Shown: positions 1 to 8,899 of the stretch, one piece after another | Layout of the letters: the number at the start of each line of letters is the position of its first letter | Numbering within the stretch: the first letter of the stretch is position 1 | Assembly: GCA_018267825.1 (NCBI GenBank) | Contig: JAFDXR010000003.1 | Span: 140,835 to 204,834, forward strand | Reading direction: 5' to 3' | DNA: 64,000 bases | DNA from: Bacteroidota bacterium | GTDB lineage: Bacteria > Bacteroidota > Bacteroidia > B-17B0 > Aurantibacillaceae | Made by a program: the position numbers and the translations under genes | The notes under the pieces: generated by a model | Database searches by the model: none | Told to the model about the DNA's origin: nothing | The model's input: only the letters and a program-made list of their open reading frames with translations

Positions 1-2348
1 TTACTCTTTCCGTGAGTTCACAAACGAATGTAAACTGTTTCGGAACAAGCACAGGCAGTGCAACCGTAAATACCAGCGGCGGTGCAGCGGCTTATTCTTA
101 TACCTGGTCGCCCGGAAACCTCAATGGGGCTTCGCAAACGGGACTCGCAGCCGGCATATATACAATTGCAATCAAAGATGCGAATAGCTGCCCGGGTACT
201 GGAACCGTTAGTATCACACAACCCAGTATAGCTTTGAGCGCCAGCATTACGGCAACTTCTGCGGCAAGCTGTGGTTCGAGCAATGGTAACGCCACCGTGT
301 TCGCCTCTGGTGGAACGGCAGGCTATACCTATAATTGGGCTCCTTCGGGTGGAACAGCCGCTACCAGTGCATCCGTTGCCGCGGGCAGTTATACCGTAAC
401 CGTAACAGATGCCAAGGGCTGTACAAAAACGGCTATGGCTACCATCAACAGTGCCGGCGGACCCACATTATCGGTGGTTTCGCAGGCCAGCGTGAATTGT
501 TATGGTGCCAATAGCGGTTCTGCAACTGTAAGTGCTAGCGGCGGAACAGGTCCATATACCTATACCTGGAATCCGGGAAATTTAAATGGCTCTTCTCAAA
601 GCAGCCTGAGTGCTGGTGTATATACTATTCAGGTAGCTGATGCCGGAAGTTGTATCAGCTCAGGTACTTTATCAATCATGCAACCTTCTGCTGCACTAAG
701 CGCTACACTTTCTTCATCGCCCGCCACTTGTGGCCAAAGCAATGGTAGTGCTTCAATTGTAATTAGTGGTGGTACCCCGAGCTATACATTTAGTTGGAGC
801 CCGGTAAGTGGTTCCGGAACGAGTATGTCGTCTCTTCCGGCAGGAAGTTATTCTGTTCTTGTAACTGACAGCAAAGGATGTAACACGACAGCAAACACGA
901 TTGTAACAAGTACCAGTGGACCTACAGTTACTGTGGTTTCCACTAATAATGTTAATTGTTATGGAGCTGCTACAGGTTCTGCCAGTGTCATTTCCACCGG
1001 TGGAGCAACTCCATTTACTTATACCTGGAGTCCAGGAAATCTATCTGGCAGCACACAATATGCTTTAGCGGCCGGTGTTTATACAATAAGCTCATCTAAT
1101 GCCAATGGCTGCATTGGAAGTACTACTCTTAGCATTACACAACCTACTGCAGCCCTTAATGCTTCTATTTCAGCTACTCTTGCAACGAGCTGTGGATCGA
1201 GCGTAGGGGGTGCAACCGTTAGTGCCTCAGGCGGGACTCCAGGTTATACATATAACTGGAGCCCAGCCGGTGGAAGTGCTGCCGGAACCAGTGGTCTTGC
1301 GGCCGGAAATTATACAGTTACTGTAACCGATTCAAAAAACTGTACTCAATCAGCAGTAGCAACCATCAGCAGTGCCGGTGGACCAACGATTAGCGTCGTA
1401 TCTCAAACCAGTGTAACATGCTTTGGAGGTAATGATGGTAATGCCACAATAAGCGCCAGCGGTGGTGCCGGCAGCTATACGTACAGCTGGAGTCCTTCCG
1501 GCGGATCAACGGCAAGCGCAAATAATCTCACAGCAGGCATCTATACTGTTACCGTAAAAGATGCGGCCAATTGTGCAAACACAGCAACGATTCAGATATT
1601 ACAAACAGCAAAGATTGTAGCAACCGTAACGACAACTCCATCGGATTGTGGTACGAATAATGGTACAGCTACATTAAGCAGCATAGTTGGTGGTCATGGA
1701 GCAAGCTCCTATCTATGGAGCACAGGCGAAATGACAAATTCCATCAGTAACCTTAGTCCAGGATCCTATTCACTGATTGTTTGGGATAATAAAGGATGCA
1801 GAGACACTGTTTACTTTAGCGTTGGGCAAAATAATGGCGGACTCTCTGCCAATGCCGGACCATCTGCCACTATTAAATCCGGTGAAAGTGTAACGCTAAA
1901 CGGCACTGTGCCAAGCGGCACAACGTATACATGGAGTCCTGCCACAGGCCTGAGCTGCACAAACTGTGAAGATCCGGTGGCTTCGCCTACAGTAACAACC
2001 GTATATGTATTGACAGTGAGTAACAGCAGTGGATGTACTGCTTTTGATACGGTGACCGTGTATGTGGAATTACCATGCGGGGAGTTGTTTATTCCAACAG
2101 CGTTTTCACCGAACGACGATGGGCAGAATGATGTTCTCTTTGTGATGGGTAATTGTATTACCGATCTTGAGTTTGCGGTATTCGACCGTTGGGGTGAGAA
2201 AGTATTTGAAACAACCGATCCGGCCATTGGCTGGGATGGCACCTATGCCGGCAAGAAAATGGACCCGGCCGTATTTGCCTATTTCCTGAGGGCCACAGTA
2301 GATGGCACCTCTGTGAAGAAACATGGAAGTGTGACAATTGTAAAATAA
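1..2348 (+). CDS. SprB-repeat adhesin with type B T9SS sorting domain, 3' part only
   Basis: This is the C-terminal part of a large surface protein whose start lies upstream of the window. The reading frame is open from base 3, and the residues before the first GTG (position 12) already belong to a repeat, so that GTG is not the real start. The visible part is a tandem array of Ser/Thr/Gly-rich SprB-like repeats with motifs such as VNCYG, YTWSPG and YTVTVTD, each with paired cysteines. After an Ig-like linker, the last 90 or so residues form a CHU_C gliding-associated domain (FIPTAFSPNDDGQND, then WGEKVFETTD and GWDGTYAG), which is the type B T9SS signal. The protein is expected to be exported by T9SS and displayed on the cell surface. 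SprB of Flavobacterium is a mobile gliding adhesin; that exact role is inferred here. The PorP/SprF gene 10 nt downstream is the usual partner. Confidence 0.9.
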   Translation, partial: TLSVSSQTNVNCFGTSTGSATVNTSGGAAAYSYTWSPGNLNGASQTGLAAGIYTIAIKDANSCPGTGTVSITQPSIALSASITATSAASCGSSNGNATVFASGGTAGYTYNWAPSGGTAATSASVAAGSYTVTVTDAKGCTKTAMATINSAGGPTLSVVSQASVNCYGANSGSATVSASGGTGPYTYTWNPGNLNGSSQSSLSAGVYTIQVADAGSCISSGTLSIMQPSAALSATLSSSPATCGQSNGSASIVISGGTPSYTFSWSPVSGSGTSMSSLPAGSYSVLVTDSKGCNTTANTIVTSTSGPTVTVVSTNNVNCYGAATGSASVISTGGATPFTYTWSPGNLSGSTQYALAAGVYTISSSNANGCIGSTTLSITQPTAALNASISATLATSCGSSVGGATVSASGGTPGYTYNWSPAGGSAAGTSGLAAGNYTVTVTDSKNCTQSAVATISSAGGPTISVVSQTSVTCFGGNDGNATISASGGAGSYTYSWSPSGGSTASANNLTAGIYTVTVKDAANCANTATIQILQTAKIVATVTTTPSDCGTNNGTATLSSIVGGHGASSYLWSTGEMTNSISNLSPGSYSLIVWDNKGCRDTVYFSVGQNNGGLSANAGPSATIKSGESVTLNGTVPSGTTYTWSPATGLSCTNCEDPVASPTVTTVYVLTVSNSSGCTAFDTVTVYVELPCGELFIPTAFSPNDDGQNDVLFVMGNCITDLEFAVFDRWGEKVFETTDPAIGWDGTYAGKKMDPAVFAYFLRATVDGTSVKKHGSVTIVK
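36..1420 (+). repeat. Tandem coding repeat, period 459-462 bp
   Basis: Equivalent cysteine codons of the VNC(Y/F)G or VTCFG motif lie at 36, 498, 957 and 1419, so the array repeats every 462, 459 and 462 bp. Each period of 153-154 residues holds two SprB-like repeats, with a second cysteine motif (SCGSS, TCGQS) about halfway. The copies differ at many silent and replacement sites, so they are not recent exact duplications. Confidence 0.85.
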
Positions 2349-2358
2349 TGTAATACCG

Positions 2359-3402
2359 ATGAGAACCATGAAAACAGGAATCAATAAAATACTAGCGGGT
2401 GTGTTTGTTGTTATTGGTATAACAGGCTATACACAGGATATACATTTTTCACAGTTTGATGAAACGCCTCTTCAGTTGAATCCGGCGAATGCAGGTGTTC
2501 AATATGAAACCCGTTTCATTGCCAATTACAAATCGCAGTGGCAAAGTGTGAATGCACCTTTCAAAACCTTTGCCGTTTCAGGGGATGCAAGGCTACTGAA
2601 GAAGAAGCGTACCAATCTTGGAATCGGACTTGATGTTTTTTCGGACAATGCCGGGAGCGGTCAGTATAAAACCACGCAGGCCAATCTTTCGATCTCGGGC
2701 ATTGTTTCTATCAATGATGCCAGCCGTATTTCCGGGGGTATTATGCTCGGCTACGCGCAACACAGCCTGAACCGGGGATCGTATACCTGGGGAAATCAAT
2801 ACAACGGACTGGCTTATGATGGCACGATGGCCTCCGGAGAACCCACTGCCTCCAACAATTTCGGGATGCTGGATCTGGGTGCCGGTGTGGCTTATACCTA
2901 CGGCAGCAAGGAACAGTATATGACGGCCAATAATGCCAAACGGATAACGATCGGCGTATCGGTGTTTCACCCGAATCAGCCGGCCTATTCTTATTACAGC
3001 AATGGCACAAAGCTTTACATGAAATATGTATTTCACGGCGATGCTGCATTGGGTATAAAAAACACAAACCTTGTATTGAAGCCCTCGTACATTATTTTCA
3101 TACAGGGGCCAGCCAAAGAAATAACCCCCGGTATGACCTTTCAATATATTCTGCAGGATGCATCGAAATATACGGGGAATAAGAAATTTTCGGCCGTGTC
3201 TGTCGGTGGTTATTACCGGGCAAAAGATGCGTTCATTGCTGTTGCCAAATTCGACTTCAACACCTATGCTATCGGCTTCAGTTATGATGTGAATTTATCC
3301 AAGCTGCGTACGGTATCTTCTACACGCGGTGGCTTTGAAATTACACTCCGGGCAGGTTTTAATTCGGCAAGGGGCAGCGGATCGAAGGCGATGTTTAAAT
3401 AA
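2359..3402 (+). CDS. PorP/SprF family T9SS outer-membrane protein
   Basis: This 347-residue protein has an N-terminal signal peptide ending near GYTQ and then the family opening DIHFSQFDETPLQLNPANAG. The body has alternating beta strands rich in Tyr, Gly and Asn, and ends near YAIGFSYDVNLSKL, typical of PorP/SprF. Family members are outer-membrane proteins. In Flavobacterium, SprF is needed for secretion or attachment of the SprB adhesin encoded beside it. The gene starts 10 nt after the repeat adhesin stops, so the two are almost certainly co-transcribed and this is the dedicated partner of that adhesin. It is a paralogue of the PorP at 57869. An alternative in-frame ATG lies four codons in. 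Its stop is 3 nt from the stop of the opposing gene. Confidence 0.88.
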   Translation: MRTMKTGINKILAGVFVVIGITGYTQDIHFSQFDETPLQLNPANAGVQYETRFIANYKSQWQSVNAPFKTFAVSGDARLLKKKRTNLGIGLDVFSDNAGSGQYKTTQANLSISGIVSINDASRISGGIMLGYAQHSLNRGSYTWGNQYNGLAYDGTMASGEPTASNNFGMLDLGAGVAYTYGSKEQYMTANNAKRITIGVSVFHPNQPAYSYYSNGTKLYMKYVFHGDAALGIKNTNLVLKPSYIIFIQGPAKEITPGMTFQYILQDASKYTGNKKFSAVSVGGYYRAKDAFIAVAKFDFNTYAIGFSYDVNLSKLRTVSSTRGGFEITLRAGFNSARGSGSKAMFK

Positions 3403-3405
3403 ACA

Positions 3406-3858
3406 TCAGGCTCCGAATTGTCTGAAATGGTGGTCGAGGTGTTTGTACTGGGATTTTCCCCATTCAACAGGGGTCATTTTTCCAAAGAAAGGGTGAGGAT
3501 GTGGCGTTACGGCTTTCTCTCCGCTCTGGTATAAACGATCGATCATTTGCGCCAGTTTTTCTTTCTCTGCCTGAAACTCAGGCTCATTGTGAATGATGAA
3601 TGTTTTATCGGTGGGTAAACCCTGTTTATAGGGTTTATTATTTGTTGCCATTTTTTTAAAGAAACCTCCGAAAATATAGCTCACTACAGATCGTGGCAGT
3701 TTCCTGTGATCGAGGATCATGCCCATGGGTTGCTGACAGTGAGCAAGCATCTGGCTTACTGTCATGGTTCCCCATTGCCGTTGACTGGCAGGGGTAATAG
3801 AATCCAGGCGCTTCTTCATAGCTTCGTAGGCCTGTTTTTCAAAAATAGACGGTGTCAT
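3406..3858 (-). CDS. DUF1569 family protein
   Basis: This 150-residue soluble protein has no signal peptide or membrane segment. The N-terminal half is helical, with QMLAHCQQPMGMILDHRK, and the C-terminus has the DUF1569 signature HPHPFFGKMTPVEWGKSQYK followed by HLDHHFRQFG. The conserved histidines resemble the metal ligands of DinB-like four-helix proteins, but no biochemical activity is established for this family. It lies 21 nt downstream of the small membrane protein at 3880-4131 and probably shares its transcript. Its end faces the PorP/SprF gene tail to tail with a 3-nt gap. Confidence 0.8.
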   Translation of the reverse strand: MTPSIFEKQAYEAMKKRLDSITPASQRQWGTMTVSQMLAHCQQPMGMILDHRKLPRSVVSYIFGGFFKKMATNNKPYKQGLPTDKTFIIHNEPEFQAEKEKLAQMIDRLYQSGEKAVTPHPHPFFGKMTPVEWGKSQYKHLDHHFRQFGA

Positions 3859-3879
3859 AAAAGGAAAATGTCAGCGGTT

Positions 3880-4131
3880 TTATTTTACATCCTCGAAATC
3901 CACGTATTCGCCGTCGTCGGCTTTAAAGTGTGTTTTTTTTGCAGGTGCTGTATTTTCAATACTCACAGCGCCTTCTTTCGATTGTTGCTGCTGCTGGTAT
4001 TGGTATTGCTGAGAGTTGTATTGCCCGTTGAATGAAGCCTGGCCTGCGCGGGGCTTCGTTAATGTAGTAAAAGCTTCATAAATTTTCCATACAATCCAAA
4101 GGATAATAATGGTCCAGATAATATCGCGCAT
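3880..4131 (-). CDS. DUF4834-like small membrane protein
   Basis: This 83-residue protein has one N-terminal hydrophobic helix (about residues 4-20, IIWTIIILWIVWKIY), a low-complexity Gln/Tyr-rich middle and an acidic tail ending GEYVDFEDVK. A single membrane anchor, polar linker and GEYVDFE-type tail is the layout I associate with the Bacteroidota family DUF4834, whose function is unknown. It is the first gene of a probable two-gene unit with the DUF1569 protein and is transcribed divergently from the gene at 4277. The family assignment rests on the tail motif and size. Confidence 0.68.
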   Translation of the reverse strand: MRDIIWTIIILWIVWKIYEAFTTLTKPRAGQASFNGQYNSQQYQYQQQQQSKEGAVSIENTAPAKKTHFKADDGEYVDFEDVK

Positions 4132-4276
4132 GATGATTTGAGAATTTTATACAAATATCCTAATATTTATTCAAATGGCTTTATACCCTTCGTTAATTAA
4201 TATAAAAACGAAAACTGCTAAAAATCATTTTTTGGAGACGGCTATTTGATTACATTTAATTATAAGCCAATGAATT

Positions 4277-4615
4277 ATGCAAAACGAAGACGTTTACAAC
4301 GCCTTATACGACAGGGCCAGAGACATGCTGGAGCAGCAATTGAGCTTCGAGCTGATTTATGAAAAGCTTCAAAAAGAGGGGGCCGATCCCCTGACCGCCT
4401 CTGAAGTGGTGTCGCAGTTAAAGATGGTGCATTATGCCCGTAAACGAAAAAGAGGAAGCCAAATTATACTATTCGGATCCCTCTTTCTGCTGATTGGGTT
4501 TATCTGTACCTGTGCGTTTTTCCATTCAGGCATGCCCATTCACTGGGTGCTTTATGGTTTTACCACACTCGGCCTGATCATTATTTTTATAGGCCTTTAT
4601 GATATTTTCGGTTAG
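4277..4615 (+). CDS. Hypothetical membrane protein with N-terminal helical domain
   Basis: I do not recognise this 112-residue protein. About 58 N-terminal residues are charged and predicted helical (for example LYDRARDMLEQQLSFELIY). A basic stretch ARKRKRG follows, then two hydrophobic helices at about residues 62-82 and 88-110. The positive stretch before the first helix suggests that the N-terminal domain is cytoplasmic. It stands alone, divergent from 3880-4131, and its stop is only 3 nt from the stop of carB on the other strand. A weak promoter can be placed upstream (TTTG at 4231-4234, TACATTTA at 4251-4258, spacing 16). Confidence 0.65.
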   Translation: MQNEDVYNALYDRARDMLEQQLSFELIYEKLQKEGADPLTASEVVSQLKMVHYARKRKRGSQIILFGSLFLLIGFICTCAFFHSGMPIHWVLYGFTTLGLIIIFIGLYDIFG

Positions 4616-4618
4616 GCC

Positions 4619-7435
4619 TTATTTACTCAGATACAGGTTACGTTCGCTATACACATTCTGGAAATATTCATCGTAAAGATCGTCGATGAAGTAAATGGCT
4701 TCGCCTGTTGATTTCATTTCAGGACCGAGTTCTTTCTGGATCTCCGGAAATTTTTCATAGCTGAACACCGGTATTTTGATGGCATATCCTTTTTTACGCG
4801 GATTGAATTTAAAATCGCTGACTTTTTTCTCGCGCAGCATCACCTTGGTAGCATAGTTCACATAGGGTTCATCATAGGCTTTTGCAATGAATGGCACGGT
4901 GCGGCTTGCGCGCGGGTTGGCTTCGATGATATACACCACTTCGTTTTTCACGGCAAACTGTATATTGATGAGACCCACTGTATTCAAGGCCAGGGCAATG
5001 GTTTTGGTATGCTGTTCAATTTGCCTGATCACATTTTCGCTCAGGTCAAAAGGAGGTAACACCGCGTAAGAGTCGCCGGAGTGAATCCCTGCAGGTTCAA
5101 TGTGTTCCATGATCCCGATGATGTATACATCCTTTCCATCACAGATAGCATCAGCTTCCGCTTCAATAGCATGTTCGAGGAAATGATCGAGCAGCACTTT
5201 ATTATCCGGCAGATCATTGAGAAGTTTTACGACGTGTTGTTCGAGTTCCTCTTCATTAATCACGATTTTCATGCTCTGGCCACCTAACACATAGCTAGGG
5301 CGCACCAGCAGCGGGAAACCAAGTTCGCGTGAAAGTTCGATAGCCTCTTCGGCATCCTGGATAACTCCGAATTTCGGATAAGGGATATTATTTTCTTTGA
5401 GCAGTGTTGAGAAACTGCCACGGTCTTCGGCCAGGTCGAGCGATTTGAAATCTGTACCGATGATTTTGATGCCATAACGATCCAGTTTCTCAGCAAGCTT
5501 CAGCGCTGTTTGCCCACCGAGCTGTACGATAACGCCTTCCGGTTTTTCGTGCAGGATAATATCGTAAATATGTTCCCAGAAAACAGGCTCGAAATAGAGT
5601 TTATCAGCCGTACTGAAATCTGTGCTGACAGTTTCGGGATTACAATTGATCATGATGGTTTCGTAACCACATTCTTTGGCAGCGAGTACACCATGTACAC
5701 AGCTGTAATCGAACTCGATGCCCTGCCCGATACGGTTAGGGCCGCTTCCGAGAATGATCACTTTTTTCTTATCGCTTCTTACACTCTCATTTTCATCTTC
5801 GAATGTAGAATAGTAATAAGGTGTTTTGGCTTCAAATTCAGCAGCACAGGTATCTACCAGTTTATATACACGCTTAATTCCAAAGTCGTTGCGTTTCTTA
5901 TACACTTCGCTTTCCAGGCAATCGAGCAGGTGAGCTATCTGGCGATCGGCATATCCTTTTTGTTTGGCTTCATAAAGCAGCTCTTTCGGGATATCGGCGA
6001 GTTTATATTTCTCGATTTCGTTTTCAAGAGCAATGAGTTCTTCGATCTGCTGAAGGAACCACATATCGATACGGGTCAGTTTCTGAATGGTTTTGATAGA
6101 GATACCCAGTTTCATGGCATCGTAGATCATAAACAAACGGTTCCAACTTGGCCGTTCAAGCGCTTTAAGTAATTCCTGCTGATTGGTAATTTCTTTACCA
6201 TCGGCACCAAGGCCGTTACGTTTTATTTCGAGCGACTGGCAGGCTTTCTGGAGGGCTTCCTGGAAACTGCGTCCTATGGCCATAACCTCGCCTACTGATT
6301 TCATCTGGAAACCAAGTTCGCGGTTTGAACCCTTGAATTTATCGAAGTTCCAGCGTGGTATTTTCACGATCACATAATCGAGTGTCGGTTCGAAATAAGC
6401 CGAAGTCGATTTGGTTATCTGATTTTGTAATTCATCGAGGCGATAGCCGATCGCAAGTTTGGAAGCGATGCGGGCAATCGGGTACCCGGTTGCTTTGCTG
6501 GCCAGGGCCGAAGAACGGGATACGCGCGGGTTGATCTCAATGGCGATAATATCTTCTTTTTCATCGTTGCTCACAGCGAATTGCACGTTGCAACCGCCGG
6601 CAAAATTCCCGATACTGCGCATCATTTTAATGGCCATGGTACGCATGCGCTGGTAAGTGCTATCGCTGAGGGTTTGTGCAGGAGCAACCGTGATACTGTC
6701 GCCGGTATGCACACCCATTGGGTCAAAATTCTCGATGGAGCAGATGATGGCTACGTTATCGTTATTATCACGGAGCAATTCGAGCTCATATTCTTTCCAT
6801 CCAAGTACGGCTTTATCGATAAGTACTTCGTGAATCGGCGATGTTTGTAAACCGCGGTTCAGGAGTGCATCAAAATTCTCTTTGTCATACACCACGGAGC
6901 CACCGCTTCCTCCCAGGGTAAACGATGGACGAATCACCAGCGGAAAGCCGAATTCCTGGGCAATGGATTTTCCTTCGAGGAATGATTTTGCGATTTTGCT
7001 GGGTGCCATCGGCACATCAATCTCATTCATGCGAATCCGGAACAGGTCGCGATCTTCAGTTACTTTGATGGCTTCGGTATCAACGCCGATCATCCGGACA
7101 TTGTATTTTTTCCAAATACCCATGTCCTCGCATTTCATGGCCAGGTTGAGGGCTGTTTGCCCGCCCATGGTTGGCAGAACCGCGTCGATTTTGCGTTCTT
7201 CGAGGATTTTTACGATCGATTTTACTTCGAGCGGCAGCAGATACACATTATCGGCTGTCACTTTATCGGTCATGATGGTGGCCGGGTTGCTGTTGATCAG
7301 GGTCACCTCAATACCCTCTTCACGAAGGCTTTTAGCGGCCTGGGAGCCGGAATAGTCAAATTCGCAGGCCTGGCCGATAACGATGGGGCCGGAACCTATG
7401 ATTAATACGGATTTTATGGAGTTGTCTTTAGGCAT
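4619..7435 (-). CDS. carB: Carbamoyl-phosphate synthase large subunit, short form
   Basis: CarB makes carbamoyl phosphate from bicarbonate, ATP and ammonia supplied by the glutaminase subunit CarA, feeding pyrimidine and arginine synthesis in the cytoplasm. The 938 residues contain two homologous synthetase halves. The first begins VLIIGSGPIVIGQACEFDYS and the second VIILGSGPNRIGQGIEFDYS. Each carries an ATP-grasp domain with PLVIRPSFTLGG or PLLVRPSYVLGG and the NPR motif (EINPRVSRSSALASK, EANPRASRTVPFIAK). The protein ends near residue 938, where the C-terminal MGS-like allosteric domain of the 1073-residue E. coli enzyme would begin, so that domain is absent. No carA is present in the window. 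A shortened CarB is, to my knowledge, usual in this phylum. Confidence 0.97.
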   Translation of the reverse strand: MPKDNSIKSVLIIGSGPIVIGQACEFDYSGSQAAKSLREEGIEVTLINSNPATIMTDKVTADNVYLLPLEVKSIVKILEERKIDAVLPTMGGQTALNLAMKCEDMGIWKKYNVRMIGVDTEAIKVTEDRDLFRIRMNEIDVPMAPSKIAKSFLEGKSIAQEFGFPLVIRPSFTLGGSGGSVVYDKENFDALLNRGLQTSPIHEVLIDKAVLGWKEYELELLRDNNDNVAIICSIENFDPMGVHTGDSITVAPAQTLSDSTYQRMRTMAIKMMRSIGNFAGGCNVQFAVSNDEKEDIIAIEINPRVSRSSALASKATGYPIARIASKLAIGYRLDELQNQITKSTSAYFEPTLDYVIVKIPRWNFDKFKGSNRELGFQMKSVGEVMAIGRSFQEALQKACQSLEIKRNGLGADGKEITNQQELLKALERPSWNRLFMIYDAMKLGISIKTIQKLTRIDMWFLQQIEELIALENEIEKYKLADIPKELLYEAKQKGYADRQIAHLLDCLESEVYKKRNDFGIKRVYKLVDTCAAEFEAKTPYYYSTFEDENESVRSDKKKVIILGSGPNRIGQGIEFDYSCVHGVLAAKECGYETIMINCNPETVSTDFSTADKLYFEPVFWEHIYDIILHEKPEGVIVQLGGQTALKLAEKLDRYGIKIIGTDFKSLDLAEDRGSFSTLLKENNIPYPKFGVIQDAEEAIELSRELGFPLLVRPSYVLGGQSMKIVINEEELEQHVVKLLNDLPDNKVLLDHFLEHAIEAEADAICDGKDVYIIGIMEHIEPAGIHSGDSYAVLPPFDLSENVIRQIEQHTKTIALALNTVGLINIQFAVKNEVVYIIEANPRASRTVPFIAKAYDEPYVNYATKVMLREKKVSDFKFNPRKKGYAIKIPVFSYEKFPEIQKELGPEMKSTGEAIYFIDDLYDEYFQNVYSERNLYLSK

Positions 7436-7597
7436 ATCGTGTCAGTTTTTTGTCTTTTTTAGAACCAAAAAAACAAATTGCGTAAAGATACCGCTTCAAT
7501 GGCGAAGGAAAAAATAAGATATTCACATTTTATGAGAAACAACGCCATTCAACCGCTTCCATTTCCCCTGCTGCCGGAATAAGGCACCTGTATCATT

Positions 7598-8401
7598 TTA
7601 ATTTCTTTGACCGGATGCCTCATGTGAAGCATTGCGCTCTCGGTTTTCACGCATCATCCACAACAGGAAAACGAAAGGTGCGAGAGCCGACAGGATGTGT
7701 TTGATGGTATGGCCGCTAAATCCGGATAAATGGCGGTAAATTTCCCAGTCGAATGCTTCCGAAATTTTTGCAAGCAGGTATATACCGGCAATTATCCAGA
7801 AATAAATCCGGTTCCTGTCGTTCCCCTGAAACATAAGCAGGATGAGCGGAATAAGGATCATGGGTAAAAACTGAATAAGCATATAAAAACGCAGATCGCC
7901 CACTCCCCTGCTCTCTGTCATGTACCAGTACATAACGGATGCCAGCCCCATGAAAATAAAAGGCCATAGCACATAATGCCCCAGGTGCCTGCTCATGTAG
8001 CGACCAATGACCACCGAAGTAAAAGCCATAAAGGCGATGGTCATGGGCAAGCGATCCCAAACCAGGCGTTGATTTGAAGGTGCATGATGATAGTATGCAG
8101 AGCCAATTGCCGTGAGAAAAATGCCCAAAAAGAAGACGAGGCTGCTGCGAGAGAAAACGGAATCATACCCTGCACTTCTCCATTTCATGAGTGTATAAAT
8201 TATGCCTGCTAAACCAACCGCAAGGAACAGTAAATTGGATGCAACGTTCCAAAAGTTCGGAATCCCGCAAACAGCCCTCTGGTCGGCAAAGTTGTGGAAT
8301 ACCGGATCCTGTGGCACCGGCGCATGTAACAAAACAACAACAATTGCTGACAGTATCACAGCACCCAGGATACCATACCTTACTATTGGCTTAACAGTCA
8401 T
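7598..8401 (-). CDS. Alkaline ceramidase-like (CREST superfamily) membrane hydrolase
   Basis: This 267-residue protein has about seven hydrophobic helices and the hallmarks of alkaline ceramidases, which split ceramide into sphingoid base and fatty acid. Near the N-terminus it has NFADQRAVCGIPNFWNVASN. The five zinc/catalytic positions are all present: S101, H105, D116, H231 and H235. Their spacing (S to H 4, H to D 11, final H-x3-H) equals that of human ACER3 (S77, H81, D92, H217, H221). Bacteroidota commonly make sphingolipids, so a lipid amidase is plausible, although the substrate is inferred. The gene starts 15 nt after yiaA ends, so the two form an operon probably controlled by the operator in front of yiaA. 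Confidence 0.85.
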   Translation of the reverse strand: MTVKPIVRYGILGAVILSAIVVVLLHAPVPQDPVFHNFADQRAVCGIPNFWNVASNLLFLAVGLAGIIYTLMKWRSAGYDSVFSRSSLVFFLGIFLTAIGSAYYHHAPSNQRLVWDRLPMTIAFMAFTSVVIGRYMSRHLGHYVLWPFIFMGLASVMYWYMTESRGVGDLRFYMLIQFLPMILIPLILLMFQGNDRNRIYFWIIAGIYLLAKISEAFDWEIYRHLSGFSGHTIKHILSALAPFVFLLWMMRENRERNASHEASGQRN

Positions 8402-8416
8402 GTGTATGTCCTCCGT

Positions 8417-8851
8417 TTAGAATGTTGCCGGTTCATCCGGCATTTTTGTATGATGCCTGCGTGAAGCCTGACCATCGCGGATATTTTTCTGAACAGCCAC
8501 TGCCGCAAAAAGACTGAGTGTAAACGACATGCCATAGAAACCTTTTTCGCTCCGGAGCAGTGTGGCATTCCATAAGCCAATAACAAGGAGCAGAACAGAT
8601 AAAATGGTGCAGAACCAGGCGATGCCATAATAGATGCCCGTTACAGGCACACCTTCGATCTGATCGCGAACCGCTTTCTGAAGTGATACGGCCGAGAAAA
8701 GCCCGAACATCAGGACTGTAAAATAATACCCTTTTTCATTGAGCTCCATCTCTGCATTCCATAAGCCTACATTGTATGCTATGGCGCCGGTAAAAAGAGC
8801 TACCCATGAGGCCGCAATAAAAGCGGGGGATGGTTTCTGTGTCATATTCAT
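8417..8851 (-). CDS. yiaA: YiaA-type inner membrane protein
   Basis: This 144-residue protein matches E. coli YiaA closely. It has two copies of the YiaA/B two-helix domain: [20 protein letters not shown] then SLQKAVRD, and [18 protein letters not shown] then [10 protein letters not shown]. Four membrane helices are expected. The function of the family is not established. I chose the ATG at 8851 rather than a longer frame from 8908, because the family starts near TQKPSPAF and a -7 box (8872-8879) lies inside the longer version. It is the first gene of a unit with the ceramidase-like gene and sits next to a Crp/Fnr regulator. Confidence 0.9.
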   Translation of the reverse strand: MNMTQKPSPAFIAASWVALFTGAIAYNVGLWNAEMELNEKGYYFTVLMFGLFSAVSLQKAVRDQIEGVPVTGIYYGIAWFCTILSVLLLVIGLWNATLLRSEKGFYGMSFTLSLFAAVAVQKNIRDGQASRRHHTKMPDEPATF

Positions 8852-8871
8852 GTTTTTAAAATTTGATGACA

Positions 8872-8879
8872 CAAATGTA
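8872..8879 (-). promoter_or_regulatory. -7 box of the yiaA promoter
   Basis: Read on the minus strand this is TACATTTG, a perfect TAnnTTTG Bacteroidota -7 box, 20 nt before the chosen yiaA start at 8851. No TTG is found at the usual 17-19 nt spacing upstream. That place is taken by the palindrome at 8900-8917, as expected of an activator-dependent promoter. Confidence 0.6.
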
Positions 8880-8899
8880 GAAGGGGCAAAAGGGAAGAA

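Noticed and set aside
1..1420. The regular repeats as a CRISPR array or mobile repeat
   Set aside because: They are in-frame coding repeats with diverged copies of about 460 bp, without short identical repeats or unique spacers.
5510..6172. A 220-codon open frame on the plus strand inside carB
   Set aside because: It is fully antisense to a well-conserved enzyme and has no recognisable domain or promoter. Long shadow frames are expected opposite high-quality coding sequence.
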